Shown here in pieces: positions 46,488-55,265 of a DNA stretch of 56,145 bases. The notes beneath the pieces are model-generated. The model was not told the DNA's origin and did no database searches. It worked only from the letters and a program-made list of their open reading frames with translations. The stretch is taken from assembly GCA_937951485.1 (NCBI GenBank), contig CALEDJ010000014.1:1-56145 (forward strand). Direction: 5' to 3'. The stretch's first letter is position 1; each line of letters starts with the position of its first letter. Source of the DNA: an uncultured bacterium (GTDB lineage Bacteria > Hydrogenedentota > Hydrogenedentia > Hydrogenedentales > CAILVY01). Position numbers and translations under genes: made by a program.

Positions 46488-46883
46488 TCAGTCTTGGTAA
46501 ATGACGTGCCCGTTATGATGATTCTGCGCTTTTTGCAGTCGTTTTTCTGCCGTGGCAAGGAGTCCTTCGACCGACGCCTCATCGGAGGGATAGGTCGCCA
46601 CGGCGAAACGGACGTCGAACTGGTTCTTCAAGAGGGAGTGAAAACGGTCCACGGCGCAAAGCGCATCATTCTGGTCGGTTTCGCTCATCAATACGGCGAT
46701 CGAATGGTCGTAGGAGGTGAGGGCATCGCTTTTTCTTATCAGATGATCAAAGGCCGAATTCAGTCCTTCTTGGTGGTCTGCCAATGAACGTACCAGAACC
46801 ACAGACAAATAGCGGCGATAACGTTCCGATGCGAATAACTCGTATTGGAGCAATTCTTGAAACACGGGAAATGTTATTCGCAC
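46488..46883 (-). CDS. Short degenerate GGDEF-like protein
   Basis: The product is 131 residues from GTG 46883, with GGAG 9 nt upstream. The order FxxLLQYELFASERYRRYLSVVL, RKSDALTSYDHSIAVLMSET and VRFAVATYPSDEASVEGLLATAEKRL follows diguanylate-cyclase GGDEF domains, but the active GGDEF loop is replaced by SYDHS and the N-terminal third is short. It could be a c-di-GMP-linked regulator without cyclase activity. It stands alone on the minus strand between exopolysaccharide genes. Confidence 0.6.
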   Translation of the reverse strand: MRITFPVFQELLQYELFASERYRRYLSVVLVRSLADHQEGLNSAFDHLIRKSDALTSYDHSIAVLMSETDQNDALCAVDRFHSLLKNQFDVRFAVATYPSDEASVEGLLATAEKRLQKAQNHHNGHVIYQD

Positions 46884-47143
46884 GACACTTTACTCCGATA
46901 GCAAGGTTTATTAGGTTCTGCAAGGTTCATGCCAAGTGTGTCGGCGGCATTTGGGACCACATTAAGTTGCTTTCTGTCATAGATTTAATGGTGCCAGATG
47001 AACATGCAGACGACGTGACGAAAACATGAGCACTTGTTCTGAAGTGAATAATGTTTGTTCTTTAGCGGTAACATCCGCCAGAGCGAAAAGTGGGGCAGGG
47101 CTGAGTTCCGAAGGCCCGGCGCGAAAACGCTCGAGACCTCTTC
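46884..47143. other. Gene-free interval before the exosortase operon
   Basis: No convincing frame on either strand; composition is more A/T-rich than coding neighbours. It should hold the promoter of the leftward GGDEF-like gene, which I could not place. Confidence 0.5.
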
Positions 47144-47172
47144 TTGCATTCTCAAGAGCGCATGCTTATGAT
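47144..47172 (+). promoter_or_regulatory. Sigma-70-type promoter of the TPR-exosortase operon
   Basis: TTGCAT (47144-47149), a 17-bp spacer, TATGAT (47167-47172); the leader to ATG 47255 is about 75 nt. Confidence 0.5.
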
Positions 47173-47254
47173 AGTGACAAAGAGGGGTCAGCGGCTTCCA
47201 AGCGCGTGTGTATCATTAAGGGCGTTGCGGGAAGCGCCTCTCAGGGGAAGACCA

Positions 47255-50200
47255 ATGGCGCGTAAATGGCCGTGGATCATTGTGGGGATTGTTTTTCTGC
47301 TTGCCGTCACAGGCGTGGCGGGGATAGGGGGCTACCTGGCGTTGCAGGGGTATCGCGGACAGGGGGCGCTGCAGAATGCGGAAGCGGCCTATGCCGAAGA
47401 GCGCTGGGGCGAAGCCAAGCAGAACTATACGTGGTATCTTGCGCGGCAACCGGGCGACCCGCAGGTGTTGCGCAGATATATTGATTGCTGCCTGCGTCTG
47501 GTGAACAACCGTAGCGCGCAAGTGCGCGACGCGGGCCGCGCCTATCTTCAGTTGGCCCTGGCGAACCGTTCCGACCGAACATTGCTTGACGAAGTCATGG
47601 CTTTCTACAGGAAGTATCGGTTGTGGCGGGAACTGGATTATGCGACCGAGATTTTCCTGCGCGACAAACCGGGCGATCCCGATTTTACATTTCTGCGGGC
47701 ACTAGCCATGGACCGGCTGGGGCGCACAGTGCCGGCCATAGAAGCGTATCAGAGGCTGGTGGGTGCAGGGCAGGCCCGGCCTGAAGTCTATGGGAATCAG
47801 GCATTGCTGCTTCTGGAACAGGGGCTTGGCCAACAGGCCGGCCAACTGCTGGACCAGGCGCTGGCAGACCATCCTGAGGAGGCAGAGATTCGTGTGCAGC
47901 GCGCCCGGTTCTTTCTGGCGCAGAAAGATCTGTCACGGGCTTCGGAGGAAATTGATGCGGCGTTCGCAGCGGGTGTGGAAACGGCGGAAGCCCTTCTGGT
48001 GGCTGCGAATGTGCGCCGTGCCGGGAGGGACTGGCAGGCGGCGCAGGCCCTGGCGGAAAAGGCGGTGGCTGTTGATCCTTCGGCTGCGGAGGGATATCTG
48101 CTGATTGCAAACAGTTACGTGGCCGAACGCCAGACCGACAAGGCCATCGCTTTTCTCTCCGGCATTGACCCCTTTGTCATGGCCGATAACCCGCAGTTGT
48201 ACCTGTTTCTGACAGAGTTGCAAATCAACGCGGGACAACTGGACGAGGCGGACCAGACCATGGAGGCCTATCGGCAGGCGTACCCCAATGAGCCGTATGT
48301 GCTCGAATATCTCGTGGCGCGCCGGTTGCTTCGCGAAGGCCGAACCACGGATGCGATATCCAAACTGGAAGTCGTGGCGCAGCAGATTCCCGACCTGCGC
48401 GCGGCCCGCTATTTCCTCGCGCTGGCGTATCTGGAGACGGGTCAACGGGATCGCGCGAAAAGCACTCTGGAACTGTATTTGAAAAGCGTACCGGAAGATG
48501 AGAACGCGCGGGCGGTCTGGGAGGCGACCTTCTCCAAACGGCCGGTTCAAGAACTGGAGGCGACGGCGCTGAGTCTGCTCGACAGTGAAATGCCCCCCTT
48601 TGGCGCGCTGGTGTCCGCGGCCTATTCACTGGGCCGCGCGGATACGGAGGGCAAGGATTCGGGGGAACAGCGGGCGCTTGCCAAGCGTCTCTATGAACGG
48701 GCCATCGATCAGTCGCCCTCCTCGCCCGAGGCGTACCGGGGATTGGTCTCGATTTATCTTGACCAACAGGACGTGAACAATGCTCGGCGGACGCTGGACC
48801 GCGCGAAAGCGGCCGATGTGGAGGTATCGGACCTGAATTTTCTGGAGGCGGCGCTGGCCATCGCCGAGGACCAGATGGATAAGGCCCGGCGTTTTTTTGA
48901 TGCGGAGCGCGCGACCGGCGCCATGACGCCGCAGCGCGCCCTCCGGTGGGCGGAACTGTTCTCGGAACGCGGCAGCCTGGAGGCGGGCCTGGACCTTCTG
49001 AACACGCTGATCGCCGGGGAAACAGACGAAGACAATGCGCAGCAACTCGCGCTTGGTCGGGTGACGCTATGCATGCGGGCCGGCGAACTGGAACGCAGCC
49101 TCGCGCTGGTCCGGGAGATAGGCGATCGCTATGCGAACACGCCCGCCATGTTGCGGCGCTTGAATGACCAGCGCATGCTTCTGGTGCAGGCATTATTCGC
49201 GGAGAATGAGGATCTGGCGGAGGGATTGCTTGAAGAGGTGGAGCGGACGGAACCGGATCGTACGGACACGAAAATATTTCGGGCGCACATGCTTCTGGCT
49301 ATGGACCCGCCCAACCTCGATGCCGCCGACCGGCTGTGCGCGGCGGCGCGTCGCGCGGGCGCGTCCGATGCGGAACTGTTTCTGCTTTCCGGCGACATTG
49401 CGGCGCGAAAAGGGCAGACGGCGGCCGCGCTGGACTATGCGCTGCAAGCGAGCGCGGCGGCACCCAATGACGTGACCATGTTGATGGCGCTGGCATGGGC
49501 GCAAGTGCAGGCGGAACACTTTACCGACGCGGTCGGCACCCTGGAAAGGGTGCGGTCCATGCAACCTGAAAACAATGCCGCCCTGGAGTTGCTGGGCCGC
49601 GCCTATGCGGGCGCGGGACGTTACCGCGAGGCGGAAGAGGTGGCGCGGCAGTTGGAAAAGGCGGTCGGGCAATGGGCGGCCGCGCCGCTGCGCGCCTGGG
49701 TGTTGATTTCCAGGGGGGAATGGTCCTCTGCGGAATGGATTCTGCGCCAGTTGCATGAAGCCAATCCGGATGACCTGTGGACCATTCATTTTCTGACGCG
49801 GGCCATGGTCGCGCAGGACCAGATGGCCGACGCCGTGCGGCTTATTGACGAATGCATCAAGCGGCGGCCCGAATCGCCGGAACTTTGGAGCGAACTCGGC
49901 CATTTGCGATTGGCGGCGGGCGATGCGGCGTCGTTGTCGCAGGCGTCATCTGCATTTACCCAGGCCCTTATCCACCAGAAGGGCTTCCTTCCGGCCCTGC
50001 GCGGCCTGCTGGAGTTGCAGGTGCGGTTGGGGAATCTGGGCGGCGCGTTGGGTTTGTGCAACCGTTTTCTTTCGGAGAATCCGGACGACCCCGATATGCT
50101 CGAACGAAAAGCGGCACTGCTGGCCCAGGTCCCGAGCACCCAATATGAGGCACTTGACGCCATCCAACGCGCGATTGAAATCAGCGCGCGTCCGGAATTT

Positions 50201-50464
50201 TTTTACCTGCGCGGATATTTACGAGTGAATCTCGGGGATTTCCCCAATGCGATAGAAGATTTTCAACGGGTGATGCAGGCCGGTGGGGGCGCGTCGGCCA
50301 ATTTGGATGTTTTACTTGCCGAGGCGCATCTCGGCCTGAACAACACGGATCTCGCACGGTTCTATTATGATGCCGCCGTGGCAAAACGTTCAAGGGGGGA
50401 ACCGCTGGATTCGGCCCGATTGGACAGGCTGACGGTTCGTTTCGCGGAGGCAGCGATCCGGTGA
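47255..50464 (+). CDS. Very long membrane-anchored TPR protein of the exosortase operon
   Basis: Start at ATG 47255 (MARKWPWIIVGIVFLLAVTG), with AGGGGAAG upstream; the longer in-frame ATG at 47144 falls in the putative promoter. The product is 1069 residues: one N-terminal membrane segment (about 5-27), then more than twenty TPR-type helix pairs to the C-terminus, predicted to lie in the periplasm (e.g. ALLLEQGLGQQAGQLLDQAL, ALELLGRAYAGAGRYREAEE). In PEP-CTERM/exosortase loci long TPR proteins of the PrsT kind accompany exopolysaccharide export and assembly. Its stop overlaps the exosortase GTG start. Confidence 0.9.
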   Translation: MARKWPWIIVGIVFLLAVTGVAGIGGYLALQGYRGQGALQNAEAAYAEERWGEAKQNYTWYLARQPGDPQVLRRYIDCCLRLVNNRSAQVRDAGRAYLQLALANRSDRTLLDEVMAFYRKYRLWRELDYATEIFLRDKPGDPDFTFLRALAMDRLGRTVPAIEAYQRLVGAGQARPEVYGNQALLLLEQGLGQQAGQLLDQALADHPEEAEIRVQRARFFLAQKDLSRASEEIDAAFAAGVETAEALLVAANVRRAGRDWQAAQALAEKAVAVDPSAAEGYLLIANSYVAERQTDKAIAFLSGIDPFVMADNPQLYLFLTELQINAGQLDEADQTMEAYRQAYPNEPYVLEYLVARRLLREGRTTDAISKLEVVAQQIPDLRAARYFLALAYLETGQRDRAKSTLELYLKSVPEDENARAVWEATFSKRPVQELEATALSLLDSEMPPFGALVSAAYSLGRADTEGKDSGEQRALAKRLYERAIDQSPSSPEAYRGLVSIYLDQQDVNNARRTLDRAKAADVEVSDLNFLEAALAIAEDQMDKARRFFDAERATGAMTPQRALRWAELFSERGSLEAGLDLLNTLIAGETDEDNAQQLALGRVTLCMRAGELERSLALVREIGDRYANTPAMLRRLNDQRMLLVQALFAENEDLAEGLLEEVERTEPDRTDTKIFRAHMLLAMDPPNLDAADRLCAAARRAGASDAELFLLSGDIAARKGQTAAALDYALQASAAAPNDVTMLMALAWAQVQAEHFTDAVGTLERVRSMQPENNAALELLGRAYAGAGRYREAEEVARQLEKAVGQWAAAPLRAWVLISRGEWSSAEWILRQLHEANPDDLWTIHFLTRAMVAQDQMADAVRLIDECIKRRPESPELWSELGHLRLAAGDAASLSQASSAFTQALIHQKGFLPALRGLLELQVRLGNLGGALGLCNRFLSENPDDPDMLERKAALLAQVPSTQYEALDAIQRAIEISARPEFFYLRGYLRVNLGDFPNAIEDFQRVMQAGGGASANLDVLLAEAHLGLNNTDLARFYYDAAVAKRSRGEPLDSARLDRLTVRFAEAAIR

Positions 50465-51369
50465 CAGAAACGCCCATACCGCCGATTGCGGGGCCTGCGC
50501 TTAAAACGCAGTTCATCAACTGGAAAGCCGTCGCATTCTGGGTCGCGGCGGCGGTGCTGTGCTGTCTGATTTTTCTGGAAGCCGCCCGCGATCTCTATGA
50601 ATTCGCCACCAGAAGCGATTCGTATTACTCGCACGCGTTGCTGGTGCCATTTGTCAGCGCATACTTCGTATGGCGGGACCGGGCTGTTCTGTCGCAGATG
50701 GCAACAAGTCCCTCAAAAGTGGGGTATCCCCTTATTTTTGCCGCGTGCGTTATTGTGGTGGTGGGGGACCTGCTGGGATTGCGCATCTTCGGGCAAGTCG
50801 CGGTCCTTCCATTGCTGGTCGGGCTGATCCTGGTGTTTCTGGGCCCCAGGCATCTGCTCCGCATGTGGTTCCCCCTTGTCTTTCTGCTGTTCATGATCCC
50901 GTTGCCGATGTCTCTGACCACGGCCATGACGTTCCGAACGAAGATGCTGGCGACGGAGGGGGCGGTGCGCTTATCGCAAGCGTTCTTCCTGCCGATGGTT
51001 CGCGACGGATCGTATATTCATTTTGCCGGCGACCGCCTGCTGGTCGGGGATGTGTGCTCGGGACTGCGCTCCCTGATTGCGCTTCTGGCGCTGGGCGCGG
51101 TGATGAGTTATATCAGTCGGACGAAGACATGGGCGCGCCTGTTGATTTTTGTGGTGGCCGGCCCTGTCGCCGTGGCGTCGAATGTGTTTCGCATCTTCCT
51201 GCTGTGCGTGGTCGCCCATTACTGGGGCAGTGAAGTGGCCAGCGGCTGGGTGCATGATGTCTCGGGTGTCATGATTTACATTGTGGCGCTTGCACTGATG
51301 ATCGCGCTGGAAGGGCTGATGCGGCAAATCGCGCCGGCCTCGGAACCTGAGAAAGAAGGGACAACCTGA
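50461..51369 (+). CDS. Exosortase
   Basis: The product is 302 residues from GTG 50461, overlapping the TPR stop (GTGA). About eight membrane segments. Catalytic triad: Cys199 in VGDVCSGLRSL, Arg244 in SNVFRIFLL and His265 in GWVHDVSGV, in the order and membrane setting of exosortases. It cleaves and transfers proteins that carry a C-terminal sorting tail to a surface acceptor. Two candidate substrates are in the window (3533-8884 and 24171-25217). The subtype (XrtA or other) cannot be named by eye. Followed by EpsI with a 1-nt overlap. Confidence 0.95.
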   Translation: MTETPIPPIAGPALKTQFINWKAVAFWVAAAVLCCLIFLEAARDLYEFATRSDSYYSHALLVPFVSAYFVWRDRAVLSQMATSPSKVGYPLIFAACVIVVVGDLLGLRIFGQVAVLPLLVGLILVFLGPRHLLRMWFPLVFLLFMIPLPMSLTTAMTFRTKMLATEGAVRLSQAFFLPMVRDGSYIHFAGDRLLVGDVCSGLRSLIALLALGAVMSYISRTKTWARLLIFVVAGPVAVASNVFRIFLLCVVAHYWGSEVASGWVHDVSGVMIYIVALALMIALEGLMRQIAPASEPEKEGTT

Positions 51370-51995
51370 TGATACGATATTTCATTGTCTTGGGCATGCT
51401 GCTGGCCACGGCGACAATACATCGCGCCATTGTCGCGGCGCAGGCCAGGGCTGCAGACAGCACGGCCGACCCGACGGTGCTGTCTGTGCCATCTGAAATA
51501 CTGAACTTCCGCCAGGCGCGCCCCGATATCCCTGTGGATGAATCCATACGACAGCAGTTGGAAACCAACACAATACTCATGCGCGATTATGTGTCGTCCT
51601 TCGGCTTGCCGGTGCACCTGACGATTGTTTACGCAGAGAACACGCGCCGGAGCCTGCACTTCCCGGAAGTGTGCCTTACGGGACAGGGCTGGGAAGTGAG
51701 CCGCGCGTTCCCCATCCCCGTGGGAGTCTTTTTCGTGGGCAAGGGGCTTGTGCTGCAGAAGGCCAATGCGCGGGAGGCCGTGATTTACTGGTTTCAGACC
51801 GGCAGGCACTGTACGGGCAACTATTTCGTGAATTCTTTCCGGTGGGCTTGGGACAAGTTGTTGCTGCGCAAGCCCGCGAACATGTTGGTTCGCCTGAGCG
51901 CGCCGATCGGCCCTTTGAGCGAGGAGGCGGCTTTTGGATTGCTGAATGATTTTGCGTTCGGCCTGGCGCCGATTCTGATTGAGACCACCCCGTAG
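51369..51995 (+). CDS. epsI: EpsI-family exosortase-associated protein
   Basis: The product is 208 residues; TGATG stop/start overlap with the exosortase gene. An N-terminal signal or anchor (MIRYFIVLGMLLATATIHR), then the periplasmic EpsI domain with the family pattern HFPEVCLTGQGWE (about residues 98-110) and IYWFQTGRHC. EpsI proteins are found fused or next to exosortases and are required for exopolysaccharide formation or export; the biochemical activity is not settled. Four residues of the PEVC-GW pattern correspond to the usual PEVCYPGxGW. Confidence 0.9.
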   Translation: MIRYFIVLGMLLATATIHRAIVAAQARAADSTADPTVLSVPSEILNFRQARPDIPVDESIRQQLETNTILMRDYVSSFGLPVHLTIVYAENTRRSLHFPEVCLTGQGWEVSRAFPIPVGVFFVGKGLVLQKANAREAVIYWFQTGRHCTGNYFVNSFRWAWDKLLLRKPANMLVRLSAPIGPLSEEAAFGLLNDFAFGLAPILIETTP

Positions 51996-52006
51996 GAGGA
52001 AATACC

Positions 52007-54898
52007 ATGATGATTGCATGCGGTCGCGGCAGGGCGCGACACATTGTGTGTGGGGTCACCATCGCGACACTGGCGGGGCTGCTCTTCGCCGGCTGCGGCG
52101 AGCGGCGGAGCGACCAGTACCTGCAACAGGGCGCCACCTATCTCCGCCTGCAGAAGTACGGGGAAGCCGAGGAAACCTACCGCTGGGCGTTGCAGGCGAA
52201 TCCCCACAGCGTTCAGGCCAGACTGGGATTGGGCCAATGCCTGATCGCACTCGGCAAGACCGACGAAGCACTGGGGTGTTTTCAGGAGATCATTGCCATA
52301 GCGCCGGAAGATGACCGGGGTTACCTGGAAACGGCCCGCCTGCTCCTGAGGATGGGCAAGACGGATGAGGCGCTTGCCACGGCGCAGCGACTGGAGGCGG
52401 TCAACGCCGAACTGGGCGGCGTGTTGCACACGAGTCTCTTACTGAATTTGGGACGGCATGCGGAGGCGCGTGACCTCTTGGCCGGGCTTCAGGAACGGTT
52501 CCCGGATTCTGTGACCGTACGCACGCATTCGGCTGCGGTGCTGTTGGCCACGGGACAGGCCGCCGAGGCCGAAGCGGCATTGAAAGCCGTAATTCAACAG
52601 GACCCGGCGGGGGCAACCGGCGCAAAGGTGTTGCTGGTTGAGGCCTTGGCCGCCCAAGGCAGGGTCGCCGAGATGCTTGCGCAGCAGGAAATGGTGTCCG
52701 CGGAGGATTCCGACCAGGCGATGGTGACGGCGCATGCGCTGATCCTTGCCGACCGCGCGGAGGAAGGGGCGGCGCTGCTGCGCGGCGTGTTGGAGCAGAA
52801 TCCCAGGGCGCCTTGGGCGTGTTTTGTGTTGGGGGCGCATCTGATGGCCATGGGCCGGCGCGAGGAAGCCGGGCCGTTCCTGCAGGTGGCCGCCGAATCC
52901 CTGCCCTGGGAGGCCGCAGTCATGCATGGCCCGGCAAGGGAGCACCGTTCAGAACCGGCCGCACCGGTCCTTGCGCCGCCGGATGCACAGCGGGCGCCGG
53001 CCGACCGGATCATTTCCGATGCGGCGGCCCTGGAAGATTGGCAACGACTGTGGCGTCAGGGCGCGTTGCGCCGCCTCGTGGATGAACGGGAACGTTTCCG
53101 GGGTCAGCCGGGCGCACATTTGCAGGAAACGTTGTCACTTGCGGCGTTGTTCCTGGGGAACTTCGCCCTGGCCGAGGCATTGGCCGGGGAACTTCCCGCC
53201 GATTCGCCGTTGATTGCCTATCTGGAAGCGTTGAAACAACAGACGCCGCGGGAAGCGGTGAATGCGCTGGAACCCTGGATGCAACAAGAAGACGCCGCGC
53301 TGGGCGTGCTGGCGTTGAATGCCGCCGGATATGCCATGGCCATCACGGGCGCGCGCGGGCAGGCGGTCCAGGTGCTCTCGGAGTGCGTGGAACGCTTTCC
53401 GGACAATGGCGTGAGCCTGATCAATCTTGCGCAGGTCTTTCGGGCGGCCAACATGCCCCAGTTCGCCGCCCGCGCCCTGTCGCGCCTGACCTCGGTTTCC
53501 CCCGAAAACATCGAAGCCCACGCCCTGCTCTTCCGCGTGTTGCGCGAGGCGGGCATGCACCAGGCGGCGCGCCAGGCCGCCGAAGTCATGTATGCCCTGT
53601 TTCCGGACAGCCGTGAGGCGAGTCTGGCCGTGTGTGGCATCTATATGGATGGCAAGGACCCGGACCTGGCGATGCGCGTGGCGGATCGGTATCTGCAATC
53701 GCACCCCCAGGACGGCGAAATGCTGATGACAAAGGCGTCGGTGTTGTTGCGTAAAGGCCGAATCGAGGATGCGCTCGAGGTGCTTGGAAACATCCCCCCC
53801 TCCGATGTCCTGGCCCCGGGGATCGCCTCGATGACCGCGCTGAGCCGCGCACTCCTGCACGATTGGCAGGGGGTCATTGACGTTATAAACCCCGTCGGTC
53901 AGACGCCCATCCCCCTGACCCAGCATTTCATTCTTGCCGCCGCCCATATCAAGCGCGGGGAGAAAGACCAGGCGGCAACCGTTATGACCCAGGCGGACAG
54001 TGATGAGCCCCTGGGCGGGCTTGCGGGCAGGATCATTCTGCATGCGCTCGGGCGTCCCATGGAAGCCCTCGCGGCCGGGGATCGCGCCCTGGCCGAGGCG
54101 CTTGCCGGCAACGACGCCGCGATCGCGGACTTCGCGGCGGGCGCCGCCTGTCAGGTGGCGCTGATGCACGATGACGCCTACGTCGCGTTCAAGCGGGTTG
54201 ACGACGCCCTCGCGGGAGACCATGACACGCTCGTGGGTTTCATGTTTTCAAGCCTCCCGCATCTCGCCCGTGTCGAAGACATCGCGGCGGAAGGGCGCGC
54301 CCTGGCCGAACGCCACGCATCCCGCCCACGGGCGTGGCTGGGCTATGCCGGCCTGTTGCAAAAAATCGAAGACGCGGCCGGCGAGCGCGCCGCGCTCGAC
54401 AAGGCCGCCGAAGTCGGGCCGGACGATCCGCAGGTCTTCCTGCGGCGCGGCGATTTCTTCTCCCGCATCAAGGACCCGCAAGCGGCTGCCGTCGAGTATC
54501 GGCGGCTGCTGCAATTGCGCCCGAATGACCCGGTGGGAAACAACAACCTTGCGTATCATCTTATCCTGACGGAAGAAGACAACGACGAGGCACTGCGATG
54601 CGCGCGCCTGGCTGCACAGAGCCTTCCCATGAATCCGCATGTGCTGCATACCCTGGGAGTGGCGCTGCTGCGCAACGGCGACCTGGAGGAGAGTCGGAAA
54701 AATCTGATGACCGCGCTGCAACTCATGCCGGGCGACCCCTCGTTGCTGCTCGATTACGGCGAATTGCTCATCACGCTCGGCGACATTGAAGGCGGCCGCA
54801 GGCACATCGAAAGCGCCCTCGCCAACACCCGCGCCCTGGACCTCGATTTCGACCGTCAGGCCGAAGCCGAAGCCCTGCTCGCGAAACAGCACAAATAG
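52007..54898 (+). CDS. Long TPR lipoprotein (PrsT-like)
   Basis: The product is 963 residues; AGGAGG lies 7 nt before ATG 52007. The lipoprotein signal ends in LLFAGC, so the mature protein starts at a lipidated Cys. TPR helix pairs run through the whole length (e.g. LQQGATYLRLQKYGEAEETY, NNLAYHLILTEEDNDEALRC), with a less regular stretch at about residues 300-345. It resembles the TPR lipoprotein PrsT of PEP-CTERM/exosortase loci in size, export signal and position. Fourth gene of the operon, 11 bp after epsI. Confidence 0.9.
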   Translation: MMIACGRGRARHIVCGVTIATLAGLLFAGCGERRSDQYLQQGATYLRLQKYGEAEETYRWALQANPHSVQARLGLGQCLIALGKTDEALGCFQEIIAIAPEDDRGYLETARLLLRMGKTDEALATAQRLEAVNAELGGVLHTSLLLNLGRHAEARDLLAGLQERFPDSVTVRTHSAAVLLATGQAAEAEAALKAVIQQDPAGATGAKVLLVEALAAQGRVAEMLAQQEMVSAEDSDQAMVTAHALILADRAEEGAALLRGVLEQNPRAPWACFVLGAHLMAMGRREEAGPFLQVAAESLPWEAAVMHGPAREHRSEPAAPVLAPPDAQRAPADRIISDAAALEDWQRLWRQGALRRLVDERERFRGQPGAHLQETLSLAALFLGNFALAEALAGELPADSPLIAYLEALKQQTPREAVNALEPWMQQEDAALGVLALNAAGYAMAITGARGQAVQVLSECVERFPDNGVSLINLAQVFRAANMPQFAARALSRLTSVSPENIEAHALLFRVLREAGMHQAARQAAEVMYALFPDSREASLAVCGIYMDGKDPDLAMRVADRYLQSHPQDGEMLMTKASVLLRKGRIEDALEVLGNIPPSDVLAPGIASMTALSRALLHDWQGVIDVINPVGQTPIPLTQHFILAAAHIKRGEKDQAATVMTQADSDEPLGGLAGRIILHALGRPMEALAAGDRALAEALAGNDAAIADFAAGAACQVALMHDDAYVAFKRVDDALAGDHDTLVGFMFSSLPHLARVEDIAAEGRALAERHASRPRAWLGYAGLLQKIEDAAGERAALDKAAEVGPDDPQVFLRRGDFFSRIKDPQAAAVEYRRLLQLRPNDPVGNNNLAYHLILTEEDNDEALRCARLAAQSLPMNPHVLHTLGVALLRNGDLEESRKNLMTALQLMPGDPSLLLDYGELLITLGDIEGGRRHIESALANTRALDLDFDRQAEAEALLAKQHK

Positions 54899-54922
54899 AG
54901 AGAACATAAATATAAGCCGGTC

Positions 54923-55078
54923 GTAACCGTTCACGGGCTTGCCCCCCCAAAAAAACATGGGGTTTTTCGCAATTGCACCGGGAGAACGGCGCGAAAATGC
55001 GGCAAAATGCGACGACTTGTGAGCCGAAAAGTGCGGCTTTCCGAGTGTTTTCGCATTCTGGAACCCGTGAACGGTTAC
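54923..55078. repeat. 156-bp element bounded by perfect 15-bp inverted repeats
   Basis: GTAACCGTTCACGGG (54923-54937) and its exact complement CCCGTGAACGGTTAC (55064-55078). The inside is A-rich with repeated GCGAAAAnGCG-like words and GCCGAAAAGTGCGGC (a small hairpin), and contains no gene. It has the form of a MITE-like element; no clear target duplication was seen. Confidence 0.65.
54945..54967 (+). terminator. Weak intrinsic terminator of the exosortase operon
   Basis: CCCCA (54945-54949) with TGGGG (54958-54962), 8-nt A-rich loop, then TTTTT. A short stem; it lies inside the inverted-repeat element 54923-55078. Confidence 0.5.
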
Positions 55079-55082
55079 AGCC

Positions 55083-55255
55083 CGTCATTGCGAGCGAAGC
55101 GAAACAATCGCACAGCCCGCGATTTGTAGTTGTGGCCGGTTTCCCCACATTTCTTATGGCCGGCCACCTGCATGTCCGCCGTAGCGGTCAGCGAAGGCGG
55201 GACAATGCCCCCATATTCCGCACGCCGCATTCCGCATTCCGCACGCCGCATTCCG
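55083..55255. repeat. Cluster of three dispersed or simple repeats
   Basis: From left to right: GTCATTGCGAGCGAAGCGAA (from 55084), a word well known as an interspersed repeat in many bacterial genomes; a GTCCGCCGTAGCG...GCGAAGGCGG hairpin (55174-55200); and a tandem array of ATTCCGCAC/GCCGC units (55214-55255). No gene; the region is the 3' flank of two convergent genes. Confidence 0.65.
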
Positions 55256-55265
55256 ATGGTCTCCC

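Noticed and set aside
46356-46787. 143-codon plus-strand gene behind the second sigma-54-like site
   Set aside because: It lies opposite the GGDEF-like frame and has no domain pattern; its start precedes the promoter element.
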